Assembly: GCF_001704275.1 (NCBI RefSeq)
Contig: NZ_CP011533.1
Coordinates: 8,184,001-8,248,000, forward strand
From: Streptomyces noursei ATCC 11455
Lineage (GTDB): Bacteria; Actinomycetota; Actinomycetes; Streptomycetales; Streptomycetaceae
Reading direction: 5' to 3'
Length of the DNA stretch: 64,000 nt
This document shows positions 7,973-16,624 of the stretch, piece by piece. A program made the translations under genes and the position numbers. The notes beneath the pieces were generated by a model. That model did no database searches, was not told the origin of the DNA, and saw only the letters and a list, made by a program, of their open reading frames with translations. Position 1 is the stretch's first letter. Every line of letters begins with the position of its first letter.

Positions 7973-8896
7973 ATGTCGGACACCCGTCCGCTCACCGGCG
8001 TCCCCGCCCCGCCCCCGTCCCGCTCGACCGTGGCCGTACTCGGCCCCGGAGGAGTCGGTGGACTCCTCGCCGCGCTGCTCGCCCGCGCCGGACACCGGGT
8101 GATCTGCCTCGCCGGCGACGAGACCGCACACACCCTGCAGCACGGCGGAATCCGGGTGCACAGTGGGCAGTTCGGCGACTTCACCGTCCCGGTCGAGGCG
8201 GACACCCTCCTGCGCGTACCGGTCGACCTGTGCCTGATGTCGGTCAAGCACACCGCGCTCGACACGGCGCTCGACCGCGTGCCACCCGGTCTCCTCGACG
8301 GCGGCCTCGTACTGCCCCTGCTCAACGGCATCGAGCACCTGGACACCCTGCGGGCACGCCACGGCGCGCGGCGGGTGGTGCCGGCCGTGATCCGCGTCGA
8401 GTCGACCCGCACCGCGCCGGGAGTAATCGTGCACGGCAGTCCGTTCGTCGAGATCGACGTGGCCGGTGCGCCGGACCGTCTCGCCCCGCTCGCCGCGCTG
8501 CTCACGGCCGCCGGCGTGGACACCCGGGTGATGCCCGAAGAGAACGCCGTCCTGTGGGCCAAACTCGCCTTCCTGGCTCCCTTCGCCCTCCTCACCACCC
8601 GCTACCGCCTGCCGATCGGCGACGTCCGGTCCGAGCGGCGCGCGGAGTTGGCGGCGCTGGTCGAGGAGACCGCCGCGGTGAGCCGGTCCTGCGGCGGGCC
8701 GGGGGATGCCGCTCAACTCCTGGCGCGCTACGACACCTTTCCGGCAGGCAGCAAGTCGTCCATGCAACGCGACGCGGAGGCGGGCCGCCCGCTGGAACTC
8801 GACGCGATCGGGGGCGCCGTGCTGCGCGCGGCAGAGCGACACGGGATTCCCGTACCGCTCCTGGAGCGCCTGGTGACGGAACTGTCGGCCGGCTGA
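7973..8896 (+). CDS. 2-dehydropantoate 2-reductase (ketopantoate reductase) family
   Basis: 307 aa from ATG at 7973, with GAGAGGAG nine bases upstream. Rossmann motif VAVLGPGGVGGLLAALLARAGH near residue 20; later SVKHTALDTAL, PLLNGIEHLD, a Lys in ENAVLWAKLAF and the C-terminal SSMQRDAEAGRPLELDAIGG, all in the order of PanE/ApbA. The classical enzyme reduces ketopantoate to pantoate with NADPH in pantothenate synthesis. No other pan genes are near, and many actinobacterial paralogs act in secondary metabolism, so the substrate is open. Confidence 0.88.
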   Translation: MSDTRPLTGVPAPPPSRSTVAVLGPGGVGGLLAALLARAGHRVICLAGDETAHTLQHGGIRVHSGQFGDFTVPVEADTLLRVPVDLCLMSVKHTALDTALDRVPPGLLDGGLVLPLLNGIEHLDTLRARHGARRVVPAVIRVESTRTAPGVIVHGSPFVEIDVAGAPDRLAPLAALLTAAGVDTRVMPEENAVLWAKLAFLAPFALLTTRYRLPIGDVRSERRAELAALVEETAAVSRSCGGPGDAAQLLARYDTFPAGSKSSMQRDAEAGRPLELDAIGGAVLRAAERHGIPVPLLERLVTELSAG

Positions 8897-8943
8897 GCGG
8901 CGGCGTTCGGGCGGTCTGGCGGTCCGCCGGAACGTGACGGCCC

Positions 8944-8980
8944 CCGGAGACCGTCGAACACGATCTGCGCGGGCGTGCTG
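8944..8980 (+). repeat. Imperfect direct repeat, copy 2
   Basis: Partner of 7752-7787: CCGTCGAACACGA is identical (8951-8963) and the following 16-17 bases are mostly conserved. Confidence 0.5.
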
Positions 8981-8982
8981 CG

Positions 8983-9014
8983 CCGGGTGACCGTGACGGG
9001 TCACGATCACCCGG
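8983..9014. terminator. Bidirectional terminator hairpin
   Basis: Nested inverted repeat: CCGGGTGA / TCACCCGG outside and GTGAC-gg-GTCAC inside. It sits between the convergent ketopantoate reductase and MFS genes. No T-run, as usual in streptomycetes. Confidence 0.6.
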
Positions 9015-9017
9015 GCG

Positions 9018-10244
9018 TCATGCCTCGTTCGGGGTGAGCTCGGTCTGTTGGGCCGGTGCGGGTGCGGGCTCCTTCGCCGCCCTGCGCTCGGGCGCGGTGA
9101 GCAGCGCGAAGCCCGCCACCAGCGCGGCGATGACGGCGGAGGCCGGCGCCAGCCAGAGCACACCGGCGACGGAGAGCACCGCACCGCCGATGCCGGCGCC
9201 GAGCGCGGTGCCGACGTAGTTCATCGACCCGTTCAGGCTCAGGGCGACGGTGGCCACGTCGCCACCCGCGACGAAGACCCGGCTCTGCTGCGGGATGAAC
9301 AGTGCGGAACCCATCAGGCCGAGGATGAACAGTGCCACCAGGGTGGGCACGAACCAGTGCTGGACCACGGCCAGCAGGGCCGATCCGAGGGTGACGATGC
9401 CCAGCCCGGTGGTGAGCACGGTCAGCGAGGAGAACCGGTCCGCGAACTTGCCGACCAGCCGATTGCCCAGGAAGAAGCCCGCGCCGTAGACCAACAGCGC
9501 GCCCAGGATCGCGTTGCTGCTGCCCGAGGTGCTGACCCCGACGATGGCCGCGGAGTAGGAGGAGATCAGGAACGTGGGCGCGAGCACCAGGGCGCTCACC
9601 GCGAGGAGGATGAGGATGCGCGGGTTCACGAGCACCGCGAGCCGCTCCCGCATCGTCGTCGCGGGCAGCGTCATCGACGGCATGGCGATGCCCGCGAGCA
9701 CCGCGGCCAGCGCTGCCAACACGACGATCGTCCACAGGGTGCCGCGCCAGCCCCACATCTGACCGATCAGCAGCCCGAAGGGCACGCCGAGGACCGCGGC
9801 GAGGCTGGGCCCCGCACCGATCACCGCGAAGGCCCGGGCCCGCTGTTCGGGCGGGGCCAACACCCCGGCGACGGCGAAGGCGTTGGCCTGGAACGCGGCT
9901 GCGCCCAGCGCGGCGACGACCCGGCCCACCAGCACGACCGCGTAGGTCGGCCCCGCGGCCTGGAGCACCATGCCGACCAGGAAGGCGATCATGCCCGCAC
10001 CGATGACGAGGCGCCGGTCCATCCGGCCCGTCAGCGTGGCGATGACGGGCGAGCCGATCGCGTAGGCGACGGCGAAGGCGGTGGTGAGCTGACCGGCGGT
10101 GGAGGTGCTCACCACCAGGTCCTTGGAGATGTCGGGGAGCAGTCCCGGCAACACGAATCCGTCGACACCGAGCACGAACGTGCCGATGGCCAAGATGACT
10201 AACCGCCAGGTCGGCGATGAATTCGATGATTGTGGAATCGTCAT
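9018..10244 (-). CDS. MFS transporter, DHA1-type drug/metabolite exporter
   Basis: 408 aa with twelve predicted membrane segments. The start of the transport domain (LAIGTFVLGVDGFVLPGLLPDISKDL) and the loop SPVIATLTGRMDRR match DHA1 exporters related to chloramphenicol/arabinose efflux proteins. The tail after residue 385 is Ala/Glu/Pro-rich and cytoplasmic. It diverges from an ArsR-family gene with a 54-bp gap, so expression is probably controlled by that repressor. No clear Shine-Dalgarno precedes the ATG. Substrate unknown. Confidence 0.87.
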   Translation of the reverse strand: MTIPQSSNSSPTWRLVILAIGTFVLGVDGFVLPGLLPDISKDLVVSTSTAGQLTTAFAVAYAIGSPVIATLTGRMDRRLVIGAGMIAFLVGMVLQAAGPTYAVVLVGRVVAALGAAAFQANAFAVAGVLAPPEQRARAFAVIGAGPSLAAVLGVPFGLLIGQMWGWRGTLWTIVVLAALAAVLAGIAMPSMTLPATTMRERLAVLVNPRILILLAVSALVLAPTFLISSYSAAIVGVSTSGSSNAILGALLVYGAGFFLGNRLVGKFADRFSSLTVLTTGLGIVTLGSALLAVVQHWFVPTLVALFILGLMGSALFIPQQSRVFVAGGDVATVALSLNGSMNYVGTALGAGIGGAVLSVAGVLWLAPASAVIAALVAGFALLTAPERRAAKEPAPAPAQQTELTPNEA

Positions 10245-10291
10245 ATCGTGGAAGGTAGTCTATGATTCGATGACGGTCAAAGAATGGAGGG
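10221..10291. promoter_or_regulatory. Shared control region, MFS/ArsR pair
   Basis: ATTCGATGA occurs at 10221-10229 and 10265-10273, 44 bp apart, in the AT-rich divergent region (the left copy is inside the first MFS codons). GGAGGG at 10286-10291 is the ribosome site of the ArsR gene. Candidate operator for the winged-helix regulator. Confidence 0.4.
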
Positions 10292-10298
10292 TCTGCGG

Positions 10299-10658
10299 AT
10301 GCCACGCACACTGCCCGAGCCGTCCGTCGACTCGTTCGACCTGACGGTCATCCTGAGCGCGCTCGCCGACCCCGGGAGGCGCACGCTGATGCGGGCGCTC
10401 TACGACTCCGTCGACCCGATCGACTGCGCGATCCTGGTGGCACGGGTGGACCTGGGCCTGAGCAACCCGACCATCTCCCACCACTACCGGGTGCTGCGGG
10501 AGGCGGGCCTGACGAGAACGGTCGCCGACGGCCGCAAGCGGGTGGTCCGCGTCCGCCGCGACGACATGGAGCACCGCTTCCCCGGCCTGCTGCAGGCGAT
10601 CCTCGGGGCCCCCGAGCGCGACGGGGGCCAAGCCGAGGCCCGGGAAGAGCGGGTGTGA
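10299..10658 (+). CDS. ArsR/helix-turn-helix winged regulator
   Basis: 119 aa from ATG at 10299, chosen because GGAGGG lies seven bases upstream. Winged-helix core: LSALADPGRRTLMRALYD, then LSNPTISHHYRVLREAGLTRTVADGRKRVVRVRRDDM. No cysteine metal site of the classical ArsR type is visible, so it likely senses an organic ligand or redox state. Divergent from the MFS gene, its likely target. Confidence 0.82.
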   Translation: MPRTLPEPSVDSFDLTVILSALADPGRRTLMRALYDSVDPIDCAILVARVDLGLSNPTISHHYRVLREAGLTRTVADGRKRVVRVRRDDMEHRFPGLLQAILGAPERDGGQAEAREERV

Positions 10659-10665
10659 GCGCCGG

Positions 10666-11535
10666 TCATTCGGCGGACGCGGCACCCAGCCATTTCCGTG
10701 TGGTGGACACCACCGTCGAACCGTCGAGGTCGGCCAACTTCCCGGCCACGAACTCCTTCGCGAACTGCGAGGTCTGGATTCGGAACGGCGGCGCCGGGTC
10801 GGCCAGCACGTCCAGCACGGTCGCCGCGACCTCCTCCGGGGTCTGTGCCGACGCGAGCATCGCGGGGGTGTACTCCAGGTAGTTGCCGAACGCGGGCGTG
10901 TAAGGGCCCGCCGAGGCCAGCATGGCGGGGCGGTCCAGATCGATGTTGTCCACGAACGACGACGACACTGGGCCGGGCTCGACGATGGACACCGCCACCC
11001 CCACCGTGTCGGCCACCGGTGCCAGGCTCTCCAAGTACGCCTCGACCGCGGCCTTGGCGGCGCAGTAGGTCTCGTTGAACGGCTGGCCGACGATCCCGCC
11101 GATGCTGCCGATCGTGACCAACCGCCCCCGGCTGGCCCGAAGATGGGGCAGGGCGGCCCGGGTGACCGCGATCGTGCCGAAGAAGTTCGTCTCGAAGGCG
11201 GCGCGGACCTGGTCCATCGTCAGCAGTTCCAACGTCCCGACGCTGCCCGCGCCCGCATTGTTCACCACCGCGTCCAACTGGCCGTACGCCGCCGCCACCT
11301 CCGCCACGGTCTCGGTGAGGGAGGTCTCTTCGGTGATGTCCAGGCGACGGATGTCGAGTGTGACCCCGGCCTGGTCGGCGGCCGTCCGCAACGCGCCGGC
11401 GCGATCGGGGTCGCGCAGCGTCGCGACGACGGTGTAGCCCGCCCGGGCCGCTGCGATCGCGGAGGCCAGTCCGATCCCGGACGACGTCCCGGTGATCAGT
11501 ACGACTCCGCGCGCCGACCCAGCCTTCTCAACCAT
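10666..11535 (-). CDS. SDR-family NAD(P)-dependent oxidoreductase
   Basis: 289 aa, a classical short-chain dehydrogenase: TGTSSGIG nucleotide motif at residues 15-22, NNAG near 90, catalytic Ser in GSIGG and YCAAK active-site Tyr/Lys. The C-terminal extension (PPFRIQTSQFAKEFV) fits the group used for ketone/steroid-like substrates. It is convergent with the ArsR gene (8 bp between stops). Confidence 0.88.
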   Translation of the reverse strand: MVEKAGSARGVVLITGTSSGIGLASAIAAARAGYTVVATLRDPDRAGALRTAADQAGVTLDIRRLDITEETSLTETVAEVAAAYGQLDAVVNNAGAGSVGTLELLTMDQVRAAFETNFFGTIAVTRAALPHLRASRGRLVTIGSIGGIVGQPFNETYCAAKAAVEAYLESLAPVADTVGVAVSIVEPGPVSSSFVDNIDLDRPAMLASAGPYTPAFGNYLEYTPAMLASAQTPEEVAATVLDVLADPAPPFRIQTSQFAKEFVAGKLADLDGSTVVSTTRKWLGAASAE

Positions 11536-11730
11536 GTCTTCTCGCCCTCACTGTGACACCGCGCAGCTGCTGCACGCCCATCGGGACCGATGAAAGAAAT
11601 CAAGAGAAAAGTGCGCGACCGACGTTAACGAAGGGCGCCGAGGCCCTGACACCCCAGAATCTGCGGCCCGTTGCCCCGTGCACCGGCGGGAGAATAGGGG
11701 TGCTTCCGGGGTTGACCACGTCTCGACTCT

Positions 11731-11780
11731 CCTGTCCGCGTCCGTGCGCCTGCCGACGGCGGCGCACGGACGCGGACAGG
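11731..11780. terminator. Very long perfect hairpin
   Basis: A 20-bp perfect stem (11731-11750 with 11761-11780) around a 10-base loop that can itself pair GCC-gac-GGC. It lies 45 bp past the stop of the SBF transporter on the minus strand, in the 289-bp gap 11536-11824, which otherwise shows no gene. Confidence 0.7.
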
Positions 11781-11824
11781 ACGCAGCGGCCGGCAGGGCG
11801 TGCTGCCCCGCTGACCCGACCCAC

Positions 11825-12976
11825 CTAAGGTCTGTCCGATGGGGCGAGCCCCCGGCGACCACTCCGTTTCGCTGACGTTCCCTCATGGGCCTTGCCGGCG
11901 ACCGTGGTTGCTGTGGTTGCAGGAACGGCTGAGGCGGCCGTTTCCGGTGCGGTGGTGGCGGGCGGTGGGGGCTGCCAGCGGCGGGCCAAGTAGGCGCAGA
12001 GCACCAGTTGGAGGGTGTGGTAGAGCATCAGCGGGAGCACCGTGATCCCGATGCGGTCCGGTGGGAAGAGCACGGTGGCCATCGGCAGGCCGCTCGCCAG
12101 GCTCTTGTTGGAACCGCAGAAGACGGCGGTGACCCGGTCGGTGCGGGGCAGGCGGATCAGCCGCGCGGTGCCGTCGGCCAGGAACAGGACCAGGCCGAGC
12201 AGCGCCAGGCAGATCGCGGCCAGCAGGAGCAGTCGCGGCGGCGGGACGCGGTGCCAGATTCCCGTGGTCATCCCGTGGCTGAAGGCGGAGTAGACCACGA
12301 GCAGGATCGAGCCGCGGTCGCACAGGGTGGTCAGTGCCCGGTGGCGGCTCAGCCAGTCGGCGATCCAGCGGCGCAGTGCCTGTCCGGCGAGGAAGGGCAT
12401 GAGGAGTTGGAGTGCGATGTCGACGATCCGGTCGGGGGTGATGGCGAGGGCGCCCGGCCCGGGGCCGCTTCCGGTGTGACTGATGAGGGTGACGGCCAGC
12501 AGCGGGGTGAGGACCACGCCGAGGACGGTGGAGAACGACGCCGAACAGATCGCGGCGGCCACGTTGCCGCGGGCCATCGAGGTGAAGGCGATGGCGGACT
12601 GGACGGTGGAGGGCAGCACCGTCAAGAAGAGGACACCGGCGGCCAGTTCGGAGCTGAGCACGGTCTCCGGCAACAGTCCGACCGCCAGTCCGGCCGCCGG
12701 GAACACCAGGAAGGTGAGGGCGAGGACGGGGAGGTGCAGCCGCCAGTGCCGTACGCCGTCCAGGGCCGCTCGGGGGGAGAGTCGGGCGCCGTAGAGGAAG
12801 AAGAGCAGACCGACCGCCAGGCGGGCGGTGAGCGAGACGCCCTCGGCGGCGGCCCCGTCGGCCGGGGCGACGGCGGCCAGGCCGATGACGCAGAAGAGCG
12901 CGACGATGTACCAGTCGACGCGGCGCAGCAGGCCGCGCGGGACCGGGGCGGTGGTTCCGGGGGAATGGTGCGGCAC
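11825..12976 (-). CDS. Bile acid:sodium symporter (SBF-like) family transporter
   Basis: 383 aa from GTG with GGAGGAAACC upstream. About ten membrane segments. Signature stretches LTVLPSTVQSAIAFTSMARGN and FCGSNKSLASGLPMATVLF are the crossover motifs of the SBF-like (PF13593-type) family, which includes ACR3- and YfeH-like transporters. The last 45 residues are Pro/Ala/Thr-rich and soluble. Substrate unknown. A strong hairpin follows the gene. Confidence 0.86.
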   Translation of the reverse strand: MPHHSPGTTAPVPRGLLRRVDWYIVALFCVIGLAAVAPADGAAAEGVSLTARLAVGLLFFLYGARLSPRAALDGVRHWRLHLPVLALTFLVFPAAGLAVGLLPETVLSSELAAGVLFLTVLPSTVQSAIAFTSMARGNVAAAICSASFSTVLGVVLTPLLAVTLISHTGSGPGPGALAITPDRIVDIALQLLMPFLAGQALRRWIADWLSRHRALTTLCDRGSILLVVYSAFSHGMTTGIWHRVPPPRLLLLAAICLALLGLVLFLADGTARLIRLPRTDRVTAVFCGSNKSLASGLPMATVLFPPDRIGITVLPLMLYHTLQLVLCAYLARRWQPPPPATTAPETAASAVPATTATTVAGKAHEGTSAKRSGRRGLAPSDRP

Positions 12977-13155
12977 GGTTTCCTCCGGGGGACGGCAGCG
13001 GTGCGCTGTGGGCAGGGCAGGGCAGAGTAGAGCGGGAGTAGCGGACAGGGGGCCGCGCCGGGCGGTCGGTCGGGGTGCCGGCGCGGCCCCGCTGTCCGGG
13101 CCTCAGGGCGCGTGCGGGACGGTGCCCGGGCCGGTGTCGGTGCGTCCGAGGGGCG

Positions 13156-14019
13156 TCAGTGCGTGGCCTCGGCCGGGGCCCGGTCGTGGTGGCGGCTGAT
13201 GTTCTGCTCCAGCAGTGTCAGGCACTCGCTGACGCCGACGGCACCCGGAACGTGTTCCGGCAGCCGCCCGTCGGCCTGTTTCAGTTCGGCCAGTGCCTGG
13301 TCGATGGCGGTCTGGGCGGCGAAGAGGCAGGGCGTGCTGTAGATCGCGACGTCGACGCCGAGCTGCTGCAGCTCGGTCAGCGACAGCCGGGGCGACTTGC
13401 CGCCCGCGATCTGGTTGAACAGCAGCGGCTTGTCGCCGATGACGCGGCGCACCTTGTGGATCCAGTCGACGCTGCGCACGCCGTCCACGAGGATCACATC
13501 GGCATCGGTCGCGGCCAGGGCCTTGGCCCGGCGCAGGATCTCCTCTTCTTCGGTGGCGTCGGTGCGGGCGACGACGACCAGGTCCCGGCGGGAGCGGAGG
13601 ACCAGGTCGAGCTTGGCGAGGTACTCCTCCAGCGGCAGCACCTGTTTGCCGTCGACGTGGCCGCAACGCCGCGGACGCTGCTGGTCCTCCAGGATCACCC
13701 CGGAGGCGCCGATGGCCTCCAACTGCTGGACGACATGGCACGCGGTCTCCGGATCGACGTAGCCGTCGTCGATGTCGACCAGCAGATGCTGTTGCGGAAA
13801 GGCCATCCGGAGCCGCTGTACGAAGGCGACGATGTCGGGCCAGGCGATGAAGCCGATGTCCGGCAGGCCGTAGTGGGACGCCGCGAAGCCGAAGCCGGAG
13901 ACGAACATCCCGTCGTAGTGGCGCGCCGCCAGGGACGCGGAGAACATGTCGAAGACGCCGATCAGCGGGGTGGTGCCATCCGCCTGGATCGCGGCTCTTA
14001 ATCGGTTGGGGTGGTTCAC
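13156..14019 (-). CDS. Isocitrate lyase/PEP mutase superfamily enzyme
   Basis: 287 aa from GTG at 14019 with GGAGGG four bases before; the longer upstream frame is not protein-like. A TIM-barrel of the PEP mutase/isocitrate lyase family: FDMFSASLAARHYDGMFVSGFGFAASHYGLPDIGF, then VDIDDGYVDPETA (metal-binding Asp pair), ILEDQ followed by RCGH (equivalent of the KKCGH loop), and VVARTDA. Members form or cleave C-C or C-P bonds (methylisocitrate lyase, PEP mutase, oxaloacetate hydrolase). Context does not decide among these. Tail-less Mg-dependent cytosolic enzyme. Confidence 0.83.
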   Translation of the reverse strand: MNHPNRLRAAIQADGTTPLIGVFDMFSASLAARHYDGMFVSGFGFAASHYGLPDIGFIAWPDIVAFVQRLRMAFPQQHLLVDIDDGYVDPETACHVVQQLEAIGASGVILEDQQRPRRCGHVDGKQVLPLEEYLAKLDLVLRSRRDLVVVARTDATEEEEILRRAKALAATDADVILVDGVRSVDWIHKVRRVIGDKPLLFNQIAGGKSPRLSLTELQQLGVDVAIYSTPCLFAAQTAIDQALAELKQADGRLPEHVPGAVGVSECLTLLEQNISRHHDRAPAEATH

Positions 14020-14115
14020 GGTACCCTCCGATGCGTGGTCGCGTGGACTGCGCGTCGCGGCCGACCCGTTGCCTGCCAAAGCGGTGGTCGGTGCGATGCG
14101 TTCACGGGCCGAACC

Positions 14116-14155
14116 AACCGGGGGCACGCCGATCTGGCGTGCCCCCGGTTTTGTT
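14116..14155 (+). terminator. Strong intrinsic terminator, plus orientation, no obvious gene upstream
   Basis: 15-bp perfect stem AACCGGGGGCACGCC (14116-14130) with 14136-14150, 5-base loop, followed by TTGTT. The T-run is on the plus strand, yet the nearest plus gene starts downstream at 14686 and the gene to the left is divergent. Confidence 0.75.
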
Positions 14156-14685
14156 ATGCCTGAACTGGCCCGTTCGGTGAGCGGCGTTGCGCCCTCCGTG
14201 TCAGAAGGCTAGGAAAAGGATTGGTAATGGCGCAACCATGAATTGGTAATGACCGCTGATGGGCATCGCTTTTGAGCCGTTCGGTGGGCGGCTCTCCGGC
14301 GGCCCGGCAGGCCCCTTGGGGCAACGGCGGCGACGGTGTGGCGGACGGTGAATGCCAGGGAAACCCAGCGACTGTCGGGGGCTGTCGACAGATGGCCTTT
14401 CCGCAGGTGGGGCCGTCGAGTTGGGGTCGTGCCACGCCATCGGCATCGGGTTCGCGGCCGCTTCGGTGACGACCCGTCGGAAGACCGTGGGTGCAGGGGC
14501 ATTACGGCGGATGACTTCACCGGCCCCGGTGTGCGACCTACGGCCGATGTCATGCGGTGTCTGGAGGGTGAGGCGAGGGCGCTGCAGTTGCGACCGCAGG
14601 TGGATGAGTGGAAAGGCGTCCTTCGTGAACGATGGTTCTGCCGCGGTGCACTTGCCCAAAGCGCCTCAACTCCCAGGAGAATTCC
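14156..14685. other. Non-coding stretch upstream of the repetin-like gene
   Basis: 530 bp without a convincing gene. ATTGGTAATG is repeated directly at 14220-14229 and 14242-14251 (22-bp spacing) near the left end. The AGGAGA ribosome site of the next gene is at 14675-14680. Confidence 0.45.
14220..14251. promoter_or_regulatory. Direct repeat ATTGGTAATG x2, 22-bp spacing
   Basis: Two identical 10-mers two helical turns apart, in an AT-richer patch. This spacing is typical of activator sites such as SARP binding repeats. The controlled gene is unclear; 14686 is 435 bp away. Confidence 0.35.
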
Positions 14686-15342
14686 ATGCGTTCTTCGCCC
14701 TACCGCAAGATGGCAGCAACATTGGCGGCACTCGCCGTGCTGGGCACCGTGGCCACGGCGTCGGTCGCGTCGGCCGACGACAGCGGCAAGAGGCCGCGGT
14801 CAGGACCCGCCTACGCGAAGGTGACCGGCAGCGCCGAGTTCGCGCTGCCGTACGTCAAGGACGACGACATCCGTTCGTTCACCTTCGACGCGTCCGCCGC
14901 GCCCTACAGCAGACCGCTTCCAGGCATCCCCACCGGCCTGCCCACCGACGCCCGCGGCACGGTGAAGATCTCCCACTACTCGGCCCAACGCCATGTCACC
15001 TACACCTCGGAGGGACGGGTGGACTGCCTGGTCACCGGCCCGCACACCGCGACCCTGACCGCCGTCATCACCAAGGTCAGCCCCGGTGGACCGCCCTGGG
15101 TGGGCAAGCGGATGGGGTTCAGCGTCTACGACGGCGGCAAGGACAACGCCGGCAGGGACCACGGTGGCTCCCGTGACCGGGTGGGATTCTCGTGGAACGG
15201 TGTGAACCTGCTGCCGGGCGGCACCGCCACGGCGCCGGAGGCCGAGGTCGGCACCTGTATGGCGCCGGCGCCCTACGCCCCGGTCACCAAGGGGGGATAC
15301 ACCGTTCAGCACGCCGACCTGCTGCCGCCGCCCCAGGGCTGA
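14686..15342 (+). CDS. Secreted repetin-like protein
   Basis: 218 aa from ATG at 14686 (AGGAGA, five-base spacer). Signal peptide cleaved around VASA-DD. The mature part has GSAEFALPYVKDDDIRSFTFDA, LPTDARGTVKISHYSA, VDCLVTGPHTATLTAVITKV and GKRMGFSVYD, the recurrent pattern of streptomycete secreted proteins often annotated repetin. Function unknown; probably a beta-rich extracellular protein with two Cys. It stands alone between long spacers. Confidence 0.72.
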   Translation: MRSSPYRKMAATLAALAVLGTVATASVASADDSGKRPRSGPAYAKVTGSAEFALPYVKDDDIRSFTFDASAAPYSRPLPGIPTGLPTDARGTVKISHYSAQRHVTYTSEGRVDCLVTGPHTATLTAVITKVSPGGPPWVGKRMGFSVYDGGKDNAGRDHGGSRDRVGFSWNGVNLLPGGTATAPEAEVGTCMAPAPYAPVTKGGYTVQHADLLPPPQG

Positions 15343-15533
15343 CACCCGAGGCCGTCATCAGGCTACGCATTGCGCAGCACGAGTGGATCGTGCGCTCACG
15401 ACAGCCGGTGGTGTGACACGCGATGCTGATCGTTGTCCCTCCCGGTGCGCGGCCCGCCCGGTCCTGACCCGCTACGGGGGTGTGGGGCAGGACCGGGGCC
15501 GGCGGGGAGGGTTCCCGGCCGTGGGCGTGGGCT

Positions 15534-16604
15534 TCAGAGACGCTTTGCGTTGCGGAGCAACTGGGCGTAGAAGCCGTTGCCGTCGAGTCGGGACACGCCG
15601 CCCGTGTCGCCGATGGTCGGGCCGTTGACCTCCTTGCGGCTGGAGATGAAGACCTTGTGGCCCTCGGTGTCGGGGCCCAGGTACAGGCCGACGTGGTCCA
15701 GGCGCTCGCCGGTGTGCCGATCCATTTTGAAGAACACCAGGTCGCCCGGCTGCAGCACGTCGATGTTCTGCGGGCGTGCGTACCAGGGGCCAGGGCCGGA
15801 CAGCGGGATGACGTCGGTGCCCAGGTGGGAGCGGCCCATGCCGTTCGCGGTGCGGGGGAGGCCGTCGCCCCTGCCGTCGACGGGGGCGAGCGGGTAGCGG
15901 GCCCGGTAGCCGAAGACCAGCCGCATATAGCCGGAGCAGTCCACGGCGCGGTAGCGGGCCGGTTCGGGGCGCTTGGCGGTGCCGTCGCGGAAGGTGTAGG
16001 GGATGCCCAGGTAGTCGAAGAAGTCCGACTGTTCGAGCAGCGGCGTGCCGCGGTGCCTGGTCAGGTCGGGGTTGACCGGGCCGAACTTGGCGTCGCCGGC
16101 GTACGGGATGCCCTGCGGGTCCTTCTTGACGGGTGCCCCGGCGACGTACTGGAAGGCGACGGCGAAGAGATCGTCCTCCTGGCTGCCCCGGTACTTCCGG
16201 AACCAGTCCTGGAACCAGCGTTCCTCCTCGGCCCCGGCACGCCACGCCCGGGGCATCAGACGCACCCAGTCCTCGGTGACCACGCGGGTCGCGGTGTTCG
16301 CGGATTCGTCGAAGGTGCGCGACGGGCCCTTGAGCGTGGCGGTTCGGGACCGGTCGGTGAAGGTGGCCAGGACCTGGCCGCCCTCGCCGCGCAGCACGCT
16401 GCGGTCGGGGTTCTTCAGGCGCTCCCAGGTCTGCCCCCGCTGCCGGTCGGTGGCCGGGCCGGTGAGCGGGGTGTCGGTGACTGCCTGGGCCCGGGGCGCC
16501 TTGTCCTGTGTGTCCCTGCGCAGTTCCACGGTGAGGTAGGCACTGCCGGCCACGAGGGAGAGGACGGTCAGGGCGTGCAGCAGGGGGCGCTTCTTGAGGG
16601 GCAT
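15534..16604 (-). CDS. NlpC/P60-type cysteine peptidase of the poly-gamma-glutamate operon
   Basis: 356 aa. An N-terminal hydrophobic segment (residues 7-26) acts as signal or anchor. The C-terminal catalytic fold has Cys223 in VDCSGYMRLVF and His304 in LDHVGLYLG, the NlpC/P60 pair, with LQPGDLVFF between. Between anchor and catalytic region is a long extracellular stretch. Such enzymes cut gamma-D-glutamyl bonds in peptidoglycan; beside PgsB/PgsC it could release or trim poly-gamma-glutamate instead. Last gene of the leftward operon, 20 bp after pgsC. Confidence 0.75.
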   Translation of the reverse strand: MPLKKRPLLHALTVLSLVAGSAYLTVELRRDTQDKAPRAQAVTDTPLTGPATDRQRGQTWERLKNPDRSVLRGEGGQVLATFTDRSRTATLKGPSRTFDESANTATRVVTEDWVRLMPRAWRAGAEEERWFQDWFRKYRGSQEDDLFAVAFQYVAGAPVKKDPQGIPYAGDAKFGPVNPDLTRHRGTPLLEQSDFFDYLGIPYTFRDGTAKRPEPARYRAVDCSGYMRLVFGYRARYPLAPVDGRGDGLPRTANGMGRSHLGTDVIPLSGPGPWYARPQNIDVLQPGDLVFFKMDRHTGERLDHVGLYLGPDTEGHKVFISSRKEVNGPTIGDTGGVSRLDGNGFYAQLLRNAKRL

Positions 16605-16624
16605 GCGGTGGGGCTCCCGGGCGA

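Noticed and set aside
14020..14115. tRNA gene in front of the orphan terminator
   Set aside because: No cloverleaf, no TTCGA-type loop and no plausible anticodon arm could be drawn.
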